From Planctomycetia bacterium (GTDB lineage: Bacteria; Planctomycetota; Brocadiia; Brocadiales; Brocadiaceae): DNA of 64,000 bases. Position numbers and translations under genes: made by a program. Below are positions 27,701-37,400 of this stretch, piece by piece. Where the stretch lies: NCBI GenBank assembly GCA_015075005.1, contig JABTVC010000002.1:62001-126000 (forward strand), read 5' to 3'. The number at the start of each line of letters is the position of its first letter. Position 1 is the stretch's first letter. The notes beneath the pieces were generated by a model that saw only the letters and a list, made by a program, of their open reading frames with translations, did no database searches and was not told the origin of the DNA.

Positions 27701-27979
27701 ATTTCACCAGAAAGTTTACGACAGACAACATGCTTCAGAAGCGCCAATCATCACCTGTCTTTAGTTGATATCACTTTGTAAAACCTTTTTTTCCTGTAAG
27801 CATATTTGATTCGGCTCCGCCGTGTCAGGAATTTGTTCAACAAACCAAAAGACATAAACATTGTTGTGTTGACTAAGAGGAAGAAGTGTGTCATGAAACA
27901 AAGAGACACCTCAACTGCAACTGCTTTTTGTAATGAATAACAGGATTAAACAGAAAGCTATCCAAACATGTAAATAAAT

Positions 27980-29452
27980 ATGATTTATACAAAAGATTCA
28001 TTAAGAGAGCTTATTTCGAACAAACTCAAGGATTATAAGCTTATTATCGTATCCAATCGCGAGCCATATAGTCATACGTATGCGGGTGAGGAAATTATAT
28101 GCATTGTCCCTGCTAGCGGGATGGTCACAGCGCTGGACCCCATTATTCGGTCTGAAGGGGGTACCTGGATTGCTTATGGCAGTGGTGATGCCGATAAGGA
28201 GGTAGTAGATAGCAACGATCGTATTGCCGTTCCCCCGGATAACCCTCAATATATCCTTCGAAGGACCTGGCTTACCCATGAAGAAGAGGAACGGTTTTAC
28301 TACGGATTTTCCAATGAGGCATTGTGGCCGCTTTGCCATATTGTGTACATCAAGCCCAAATTTAATGAGGCGGACTGGACAGTATACAAGGCAGTAAACC
28401 AGAAATTTGCCAATGTTGTTTTGGAAGAAGTCGGAAAAGATAAGGCATTTGTTTTCATTCAGGACTATCATTTTGCCTTGCTTCCCAGGATGCTGAAAGA
28501 AAGCAGACCAGATTTGCTTGTGGCTCAGTTTTGGCACATCCCCTGGCCAAACAGGGAGGCGTTCCGCATATGCCCCTGGGGGCAGGAAATTCTGGAAGGA
28601 CTCCTCGGCAATGACCTCCTGGGATTTCATGTCCAGTACCACTGCAACAATTTCCTCGATACGGTAGACCGGAGTCTGGAATCCAGGGTCGATTATGGAA
28701 AATTTACTGCTACAAAAGGCGGAAAGACGACCCACGTCCGCCCATTTCCTATTAGTATTGATTTTGACGCTCTAACCTTGCAATCCCAGGGGAAAGACGT
28801 TGAGAATGAAATCGTGCGAATCAAGAAAGAACTTGGGCTAAAAGGTCAGATTATCGGCGTGGGATTAGACAGGGTGGATTACACCAAGGGCATTCCTGAA
28901 AGGTTCAGGGCCATTGACAGATTCCTTGAAAATAACCCTGCATACAGAAATAAGTTTACCTTCATACAGGCAGGCACCATAAGCAGAATTCACATTGAGG
29001 ACTATCGCGATTATAACGACACGATATATGACCTCATGAACGAGATTAATCATAAATACCACAGCGGCAGGTGGACGCCCATACGATTATTAAAATCGCA
29101 TTTTAACCGGGTCAGTGTACAAGCCTTATACCGATTGTCGGACATCTGTATCGTTAGCTCTTTACATGATGGGATGAATCTGGTTGCCAAGGAGTTCATT
29201 GCCACCCGCTTCGACGAGTGCGGCGTATTGATCCTTAGTCGTTTTACTGGTGCCGCAGAAGAACTCAATGGATGTATCCAGATAAATCCTTACGCCATCG
29301 ATACCTTTGCGGAATCGATAAAGACCGCCATCGAAATGCCCCTTGACGAAAAGAAGAAAAGAATGCAACGGCTCAGGGAACAGGTACGTGAACATAATGT
29401 ATACAACTGGGGACAAAGTATTGTAAATGAATTAATCAAATTACACCAATGA
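27980..29452 (+). CDS. otsA: Trehalose-6-phosphate synthase (GT20)
   Basis: OtsA joins UDP-glucose and glucose-6-phosphate to make trehalose-6-phosphate, a precursor of the compatible solute trehalose. The 490-residue protein shows LIIVSNREPYSH at the start, FIQDYHFALLPRML, FWHIPWPNREAFRICPW, LLGNDLLGFHVQYHCNNFLD, GVDRVD-type motifs near residue 295 (GLDRVDYTKGIPERFRA), and SSLHDGMNLVAKEF near residue 395. These are the donor and acceptor sites of GT20. No good ribosome binding site precedes the ATG at 27980. The stop overlaps otsB (ATGA), and the pair forms a complete trehalose pathway. Confidence 0.95.
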   Translation: MIYTKDSLRELISNKLKDYKLIIVSNREPYSHTYAGEEIICIVPASGMVTALDPIIRSEGGTWIAYGSGDADKEVVDSNDRIAVPPDNPQYILRRTWLTHEEEERFYYGFSNEALWPLCHIVYIKPKFNEADWTVYKAVNQKFANVVLEEVGKDKAFVFIQDYHFALLPRMLKESRPDLLVAQFWHIPWPNREAFRICPWGQEILEGLLGNDLLGFHVQYHCNNFLDTVDRSLESRVDYGKFTATKGGKTTHVRPFPISIDFDALTLQSQGKDVENEIVRIKKELGLKGQIIGVGLDRVDYTKGIPERFRAIDRFLENNPAYRNKFTFIQAGTISRIHIEDYRDYNDTIYDLMNEINHKYHSGRWTPIRLLKSHFNRVSVQALYRLSDICIVSSLHDGMNLVAKEFIATRFDECGVLILSRFTGAAEELNGCIQINPYAIDTFAESIKTAIEMPLDEKKKRMQRLREQVREHNVYNWGQSIVNELIKLHQ

Positions 29453-30294
29453 AATACGCATTCGACCATATCCATACTATCAACAAACTTCTCCAGGCAC
29501 AGAAGAAAATAATTCTTTTGACGGATTTTGACGGTACTTTAGCGCCCATTCAGGAACATCCGGACCTTGCAGCCCTTCCGGAAGAAGCGCGTCGGGTTTT
29601 ACTAAAAATTTCACAGAACAGGGCATTCTTTCTGGGCATAATAACGGGGCGTTCACTACGGCAGATAAAAAAGCTGGTTAATATTCCCGGGTTATTATAT
29701 GCAGCCAATCATGGAATAGAACTGGAGGGACCTGGTGTACGGTTTAGCAGTTCAGAGGCCAAGAAGGCACGTTATAATCTCTGGCACATATACATGCGGC
29801 TCTTTAAATCCTTACATCATATCGAAGGGGTATACCTCGAGGATAAAGGCTATAGCGTTAGCCTGCACTATCGGTTGGTTAAAAAGGCAAAGGATGTGGA
29901 ATTCATAGCGACGACACTTACCAGTATTACAAAACCGTATTTAGAAAGAAATGCACTGTCCCTGAGTACCGGGAAGATGGTTTACGAGATACGCCCGCCG
30001 GTAACCTGGAATAAGGCCACTACGATTCAATGGCTGCTGACCAACTATTTCCCTTTAAACTTTGGAGAAGACGCACTTCTTATTTATCTCGGCGATGATA
30101 AGGCAGATATAGAAGTATTTCATGCTTTGAAGGGCAAAGAACTGACAATCTTTGTGGGAAACCCATCGGATACGTCCGCAGCAGATTACTATGTCAACTC
30201 TCCGGAAGAGGTAACGGTATTTCTCGAACATCTTTATCAGCAAAAGAATACTGAAGGCAAAACGGACTTAAAATCGTCAAACAGCCTGGAATAA
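29449..30294 (+). CDS. otsB: Trehalose-6-phosphate phosphatase (HAD family)
   Basis: OtsB removes phosphate from trehalose-6-phosphate. The 281-residue protein has the HAD nucleophile motif LLTDFDGTLAP near residue 25, IITGRSLRQIKKL as motif II, AANHGIELEGPG, and the metal-binding acidic motif IYLGDDKADIEVFHAL near residue 215. It starts four bases inside the otsA stop, so stoichiometric production with OtsA is expected. The last 15 residues (TEGKTDLKSSNSLE) are probably disordered. Confidence 0.94.
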   Translation: MKYAFDHIHTINKLLQAQKKIILLTDFDGTLAPIQEHPDLAALPEEARRVLLKISQNRAFFLGIITGRSLRQIKKLVNIPGLLYAANHGIELEGPGVRFSSSEAKKARYNLWHIYMRLFKSLHHIEGVYLEDKGYSVSLHYRLVKKAKDVEFIATTLTSITKPYLERNALSLSTGKMVYEIRPPVTWNKATTIQWLLTNYFPLNFGEDALLIYLGDDKADIEVFHALKGKELTIFVGNPSDTSAADYYVNSPEEVTVFLEHLYQQKNTEGKTDLKSSNSLE

Positions 30295-30400
30295 GCCAAA
30301 AAGCCTGGTGTAAATGTCCGTGAACACACCAGACAAAACTTCCTCCTTACCCGTCACGTAAAGAACTACATGCTTTTAATGTTAAGGGAGTAATCCGTAA

Positions 30401-30499
30401 ATGCAGAAAGGCAGAGTATTATCGCGAGACGATATAACGAAGGAGATTAAAATCATCATGCCGAGTTTTTTCGGCGATACCGCAAAGGAGAAATTATGA
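30401..30499 (+). CDS. Possible 32-residue small ORF coupled to the LOG gene
   Basis: An ATG at 30401 with GGGAG upstream opens a 32-codon frame (MQKGRVLSRDDITKEIKIIM, then PSFFGDTAKEKL). Its TGA overlaps the ATG of the next gene as ATGA, the same coupling used throughout this window. No family is recognised. It could be a leader peptide that couples translation or a remnant. Confidence 0.35.
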   Translation: MQKGRVLSRDDITKEIKIIMPSFFGDTAKEKL

Positions 30500-31266
30500 A
30501 AACCCCCGACAGACCGATTTCATCAGAGACTGCCTATCATAACAAAATATTCCTGGATAGTAACGATGGCCGACCTCTTCGCATTCTTGCCGAGTACCTT
30601 GAACCACTTTACCGGTTTCAGCGGGAAGGGATTCATGACACAATCGTTTTCTTTGGATCAGCCAGGATGAAAGAAGACGGGCCATTAGGGCGGTACTATA
30701 AAGACGCCCGCTTGCTGGCACGACTTCTGACTGAGTGGTCCAGCGATCTGGCAGGCTCTAAAAGATTTGTAATCTGTTCAGGCGGAGGCGGAGGTATTAT
30801 GGAAGCGGCAAATCGGGGTGCTATGGATGCCGGTGGGGTCACCATTGGTCTCAACATCGGCCTGCCTCACGAACAGCGCCCAAACCCCTACGTAACCCCA
30901 TCGCTCTTATTTGAGTTTCACTACTTTTTTATGCGCAAACTATGGTTTACACATTTGGCACGGGCACTCATTGTTTTTCCCGGAGGGTTCGGAACGCTAG
31001 ATGAGCTTATGGATATGCTGACACTGGCTCAGACGCAAAAGCTTGACCGGGACATCCTCATTCTTCTCTACGGCTCGGAATATTGGAAAGAAGTGATCAA
31101 TTTCGATTCGCTCGTGAAGCACAGGATGATTGACACGAAAGACTTAAATCTTATTCATCGCGTAGACGATGTGCAAGCGGCATTTGAGCTGCTCAAAAAT
31201 CGTCTGCCGAAAGAAAAAGAAGCGGTTTGCCCGGCGATTGCGAAGGCGAAGTTTTCAAAATGTTGA
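30496..31266 (+). CDS. LOG-family (TIGR00730-like) nucleotide-binding protein
   Basis: The 256-residue Rossmann-fold protein has VFFGSARMKEDGPLG near residue 50, the glycine-rich SGGGGGIMEAANRGA, and the hallmark VFPGGFGTLDELMDMLTLAQ near residue 160. PGGxGTxxE is the active-site motif of LOG (lonely guy) cytokinin-nucleoside phosphoribohydrolases and related lysine decarboxylase-annotated proteins. The substrate in bacteria is often an AMP-type nucleotide. It may share a transcript with otsBA, about 200 bp upstream. Confidence 0.85.
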   Translation: MKTPDRPISSETAYHNKIFLDSNDGRPLRILAEYLEPLYRFQREGIHDTIVFFGSARMKEDGPLGRYYKDARLLARLLTEWSSDLAGSKRFVICSGGGGGIMEAANRGAMDAGGVTIGLNIGLPHEQRPNPYVTPSLLFEFHYFFMRKLWFTHLARALIVFPGGFGTLDELMDMLTLAQTQKLDRDILILLYGSEYWKEVINFDSLVKHRMIDTKDLNLIHRVDDVQAAFELLKNRLPKEKEAVCPAIAKAKFSKC

Positions 31267-31490
31267 ATTGCGGAGGCTGCACGATGATAGAACCAGAATT
31301 TATAGGTGCAGCGAAGACAATTACGGAGATTTCTAAGGAATTGAACAAGCCGCCTATTGAGACATTCTTTGATTTGCTCATAGAAGGTTTGACGGATTTA
31401 CTATTTGGTTTTCGGGGAAATCAAAAGTGGTCAGCCGAAACCAAACTTCAGATTGAGTTCATGCAGCCTTCCATCATCAGCCAAAGTTAA
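31260..31490 (+). CDS. Possible small ORF after the LOG gene
   Basis: A 76-codon frame starting in the LOG stop (ATGTTGA) contains IGAAKTITEISKELNKPPIE and TFFDLLIEGLTDLLFGF. The amphipathic pattern looks protein-like for the first 45 residues. The last 60 bases overlap the end of the glucan synthase gene on the other strand, which weakens the case. Function unknown. Confidence 0.3.
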   Translation: MLNCGGCTMIEPEFIGAAKTITEISKELNKPPIETFFDLLIEGLTDLLFGFRGNQKWSAETKLQIEFMQPSIISQS

Positions 31491-34400
31491 CTTTTTTGCC
31501 TCGGTGATAGCGCTTGTTCTGATTTCGACATGGATAATATAGGTGCTACTTCGGTGGCGATAATGGATCTTGAATTGTGACCAGTCAGGAGGTACGCAAG
31601 GCTTCAGCGTGAGTTCGTTCCCGGAAATTTGAAACCCCAATATGAACTCAACGCCGGCGCGATACATCCAGCCAGCGGCACCTGTGTACCAGCTCCAGCC
31701 GCCACGACCGGTATTTGGAGATTCAGAATACACATCGCCGGCCAAAACGTATGGCTCAATTTTATACCGATTCACTTCTGACAGAGAACTCGTGTGGTGA
31801 ATCGGATTTAGAAACGAAAAGAGTTCATGAGCCTTTTTACCGTCACCAAGAAGAGCCGTCGCAATTACGACCCAACTGCCTGCATGTGTGTACTGACCTC
31901 CATTTTCGCGCACGCCCGGCAAGTACCCTTTAATGTAACCAGGATCTAAGGGTGTCTGGTCAAAAGGCGGAGTGAACAGCAAAATCATTTCATTATCTGG
32001 CTTTACGAGATGCTCGTATACTGAATGCATAGCGGTTTGCGCTCGCCCGGTTTGACCCGCACCCGAAATAACCGCCCAAGTCTGGGCCAACGAATCAATC
32101 TGGCATTCGGTACTTTTGGCTGTACCCATTGGCGTTCCGTCATCGAAGAAAGCCCTTCGATACCAAGCTCCATCCCAGGCGTTGTTCTCGACCGCCTCGA
32201 TAAGAGATTTTGCGTGTTTTAACCAGGCCTCACATCGTTCCGCCTCGCCTGCCTCACGCGCCAGTGGTGCGAAGTTTTGTAAGTTTACCTGCAGAAACCA
32301 TGCCAGCCATACGCTTTCGCCTTTGCCCCCGATCCCAACATGATTCATCCCGTCGTTCCAGTCTCCGCCTCCCATGAGTGGCAGGCCGTGCGAGCCCGTT
32401 TTCAAGCTGTAATCCAGAGCGCGGGCACAATGCTGGTAAAGAGAGGCCTCTTGAAGCGACACGCCTGGGGTGAAATAGGAATCTTCCTGATCGGGCCTGA
32501 GAAGGGGGCCGTCAAGAAAGGGAATGGACTCCTTCAATATGGAAAAATCTTGAGTCACACGTAAGTAGTGCGAAACAACATAGGGAAGCCATAAGAGATC
32601 ATCTGAAAAACGGGTGCGCACACCCCGGCCGCCAGGGGGATGCCACCAGTGTTGCACATCACCTTCAATAAACTGGCGGCTTGCCGCCAGCAAAAGCTGT
32701 TTGCGTGCTATTTGTGGTGCAGATATCATCAATGCCATGACGTCTTGCAACTGATCTCTGAAGCCGAAGGCGCCGCCAGCCTGATAGAAAGCCGCACGGG
32801 CCCAGAGCCGGCAAACGATGGTTTGATAGAGATACCAGCGATTGATAACAAGATCAAAGCTACGATCCGGTGTTTCAACTTGAATTGTGCCAAGCATATC
32901 TTGCCAAAGTGTATGTATGCGTTCACATGCGTGAACAAGATTCATAGCGCGCAAGCGACTGATCAAATCCCGGGCAGCGGGACGATCTGAGGCTTGCCCC
33001 AGGATAAAAACAATTTCTACTTTTGTATCCGCTTTGAGCGTAATCTCAGTTTGCAGAACCGTGCAGGGGTCGAGCCCACCTCCAAATCTTCCCCGAAGAG
33101 GCTCTTTCCGTAAGAGGGCGGCTGGGTGAGTAAGGGCTGAGTTGCGTCCGATAAATTCAGTGCGATCACAGGTGAATGATGTCTGTCCACGCAAAAGGGC
33201 ACTGAATGCTATTTTGTTTCCATGTTCAATGTTTCTTGGGTTGAATGCGAAGACGGCTTGTGAAGGCCCGTCAAATTCGGTGATTGTGGTTGGGGCCATG
33301 GAAGGGCGCGAAAAGCCAAGTACCCACTCGACATAACCAGAAATGGATAGGCGTCGTAACCCCATTGAGCGGTTTTCGAGCACAAGGCGGGAGATTTTAA
33401 CCGGATGATCGGGGAGTACAAATTGATCCAGTTCAGAAGATATACCGTACGCATATGTCTCGAAACGACTGTATCCCTGGCCATGATGAGCCGTGTAGAC
33501 GGCCTTGGGAAGCCGAATCGGAGCTGCCGTCGGACTCCATAGTGCGTCCGAGTCACGATCTCTGATGAAAAAGGCCTCGCCGGCGGGATCGCAAACAGGG
33601 TCGTTTGACCAGGGTGTGAGTTGGTTTTCCCGGCTATTCGATGACCATGTATAGCCCGCACCGCTTTCGGAAACTTGAAATCCAAATTCTGGATTTGCAA
33701 TTATATTAATCCATGGAGCGGGGGTTGTTTCACCGGCCTTAAGAATAATGGTATATTCGTCGCCTTGGGCTGAGAACCCACCGTAGCCGTTAAAGAAATC
33801 CAAGTGAGGGAACGGTGTACTTGTGTGAGATTCAGCAATCTGTTTGATCGATTTCAATTTCACTGGGGGAAAGGGAAGCATCCTCGTACGTTTTACTTGA
33901 TCAGATAAGCTCCCGTGACGCGTCGAAAGGATGACGCGTGCTTCACTTGCCAATAAAATGTGGTCGCTCTCCGATATCAAATCGCCACGAAGTACAAATG
34001 CCTTTCCACAAATGAGGGAAAGAGCTGAAGGTGTGTGGGCTGCTTGGGTCATATTTTCTAAAGTAGTTTGTAGCTCTTGAGTATAAGAGCTTCTTTTTTC
34101 GTTGAGAATGACGAGATCGGAAACGAATCCTTTCGTTGCAAGATAAATCTGTGCCTTGAGTAACTGCCGGATGAGATTCCGATCTTCAATATCATCGATT
34201 CTGACAAGGACAATGGGATGATCTCCTGAAATCCCCAAAGCCCACAGACCGGTCAGGTCTTTGGTGTTTTTTCTAAGGATTTCTGATGGCGCCCTTAAAG
34301 AAGAATCGGCATAAAGAAGGCGGGTTGTTAGCCTTTGGAATAGGTGAGCCTCATCTGGCTCGACTCCAAGGTGATGAAGTTTAACCTGAGCTTGTGTCCA

Positions 34401-37400
34401 GGCGAGATCACTGGCTCGCTCAAAGATAGATGGATCGTAAAATTTTTCAGCCATTATTTCGATCGCTTCCAGGGAATCCGCCACACCGGTAGAAAAAGTC
34501 AGGTGGGCCGCAACTCCAGGTTCGAGGCGCACCCGGGTGCGCAGGCTCAGGATGGGGTCCAGCACAGGACCTACTGTGCCGGATAGTTTTTCTTTATCAA
34601 AAATCGCGGCTGGATTTCTGGTGCTTCGTCCGCGTCCTATGAAAAGGGAACGATCCGTTTCGCACTGAATAGGTCCGGCCGAGTGACGATCAGCGCGCAA
34701 AACATGCATCAGCCAGAGACGTTTGTCTTTGTTTGATCTGGGCCTGCGGCTCGCGATTAATGTCGATAGCTCCGGCCTGAATTCAGTTTCTACAAAGAGG
34801 TTAGAAAAGGCTGGATGGGCCACGTCGGCCCCTTGCGAGTTCAAAACAACCTCGGAATATGAAGTGATTTCGATCTCGCGAACCGAAGAACCCTGGTTGC
34901 TGAGTGTCAACCTGCGAACTTCCGCGTTTTCTTCTGGCGAAACAAAAATCTCAAGCTCGCTTGTGATCTCATGATCTTCCCGTGTGATGCGGGCACGGTC
35001 CTCTGAAAACGAAACTTCGTAGTGATCGGCCTCAGCGCAGATTGGCTGATAGCCAGCGGACCAAACGTTCTGGGTGACGCAGTCTTTCAGGTAGATATAG
35101 TAACCATAATGATCCCGTGTCACATCCTCCCGCCAGCGGGTAACCGCCAGATCGCGAACGCGACTGAATCCTGAGCCGGCTGAAGTCACCATAACCGTGT
35201 AGTTGCCGTTAGACAAAAGCTGTGTTGTTGGGATGGGACGATTGGCCGTGTGGTAACGGCGGGAAACATGCTCAATGGGTTCTTTGACAACTTCGACTTG
35301 AATATTCTTATCTGCCGCCGGAAGTGTTCCGATCGTGCGTGGTGTACGTTCCTGCAGAAGAAGCTCTGTGGCCTGAACAGAAAGGTCCGAATGAAAACGA
35401 CGTTGCATGGAAGAGTTCTTAAAAACATTTGCCAGAGCGACGAGGGCCATACCCTGGTGGTGTGCCATATAAGCCCTGACTATCACACTGGAACGTCCGT
35501 CAGGCAGACGGCTCGGTGTAAAATCAACCGCTTCGTAAAATCCATAAGGACCTAATGCGCCGCGCTCCTGAAGGTGGCGTAAATTTACAGCTGCCTGCGC
35601 GGGCTCGTAAAGTGCTGCCAGGAGAGAAGCATAAGGAGCTATCACCAGATCAGCACCCAGACCACGCTTAAGACCTAAATCAGGAAGGCCAAAGTTGGAG
35701 TATTGGTAGGTAAGGTAGATATCACGCTTGTTGTAGGCTGACTCTGAGATGCCCCAGGGCACATTCTTTTCACTGCCATACTCAATTTGGCGGGCGATCA
35801 CGCGCCGACAGGTCTCATCGAGAAGACTACCTTCGGGCGAACGCATCACAAGGCAAGGCATAAGATACTCAAACATCGAGCCAGACCACGAAACCAATGC
35901 CGTACCCTGACCTACGTTAACTAAATTTCGACTCAAATGAAACCAGTGCGAAACCGGAACATCGCCCTTTGCAATCGCTATAAAACTGGTCAGACGGGCT
36001 TCCGATGCAAGTAAGTCGTAATAGCTCGGATCAAGCTGAGTTTCACTGACACGCATTCCGATTGAAAAGAGCTTACGACTCGGATCGTATAGCAGCCTGA
36101 AGTCCATTTCACGAATCAACTGACGAGAAATCGATCGTACATCCTTTATCGTTTGTACGAGTATTTTCGATTGGGAAATGGCCCGCCCAAGACAACCAAG
36201 CAAAGAATCAAGAAAGTCAGGCAAGACGTGCCGGGCGGATTTTTCACTCTTTTTAAACGCGACAATGTCATCAAGGACTCCGGAGCAAAAGAGCGACAAG
36301 TCCTCAAGAGTCACCTGCTGGCGGAGTGTCTGACGAATCCCTTCCCACCAATGACGACTTTCAATGTCTGAATCGGCAGAAAGTTTTTCGCACCAAAAAT
36401 CAGACCAGCTGGCAAAAGAGAGAAAATCTCTGGCCGAACTCTGAATATCGTTTTGCAGTGCTTGTGTCCAATTCAAGACCTCGCTTTTTTCATGTTGAAC
36501 GGGATCTCCCGCAAATAGCCGTGCCTGTTTCACCAGATAGGCGGACTGCGCGCGCAAGCTCTCCCAGTGGTGAGTCCAATCTTCAATCAGGTGATCAGGC
36601 GTCTGGAGGTGAGAGGACAATTCTGCAAAGACCTCAGAAACGTTTTTGAAAGCCTGGCCGGGTTCTAAATGCCTGGACTTAAAGCTGTTTAGCTCTTGAT
36701 CTAAAAGTAAAACAGTATCAAGAATTCCGCGATTGAAACCCGGGGCTCCGATTGGCGTCTTTAAGAGTTCCGAGCAGCCTTGGGCTACGACGAAAAGGTG
36801 ACCCGTGAGATTGCCATTATCGACAGAAGAAATATATCGAGGTTCGAGCGGCCGGCGGTCCTTAGTATCATACCAGTTGAAAAAGTGGCCCTCGTGCCGG
36901 GGAAGTTGCAAAAGACTGCGGAGTGTCGCCTCCATGCGCTCGACAGCATCGCTTATGCCAATCCAGCCGAAATCTCTCGCAGCAAGAATCGAAAGTAAAT
37001 AAAGTCCAAAATTTGTTGGAGAACTGCGATGAGCCACCTCTGGTTTGGGATCTTCCTGGTAGTTATCGGGTGGCAAAAAGTTATCTTCGGTTGTTACAAA
37101 TGTCGAAAAAAAGCGCCAAATTCTGCGCGCTGTCGAATGAAGAAGGATTATGTCTGCGGGCTTGACCGGTCGCTTAATTTGAACCCTTGATGGCAGGCTA
37201 AAATGGCGCGCGAGTGCCGGAGATGTCAACCAAAGAACGAACAATGGAAACAGGAAAGAATAAAATGTTGAATTGAACAAATACATCGAAATAAGGCCAA
37301 CTGAGGTTAAGAAGAGTGCCCCCCGCATGCTGCGAATGAAGCTTCGCACATCGAGGTTTGCCGAACCTTTTACCTGAGCAGCCGTCGTCCATTCAAGAAG

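Noticed and set aside
30314-30341. Hairpin CTGGTGT...ACACCAG after otsB
   Set aside because: No T-run follows, so it is not a convincing terminator; left out of the feature list.
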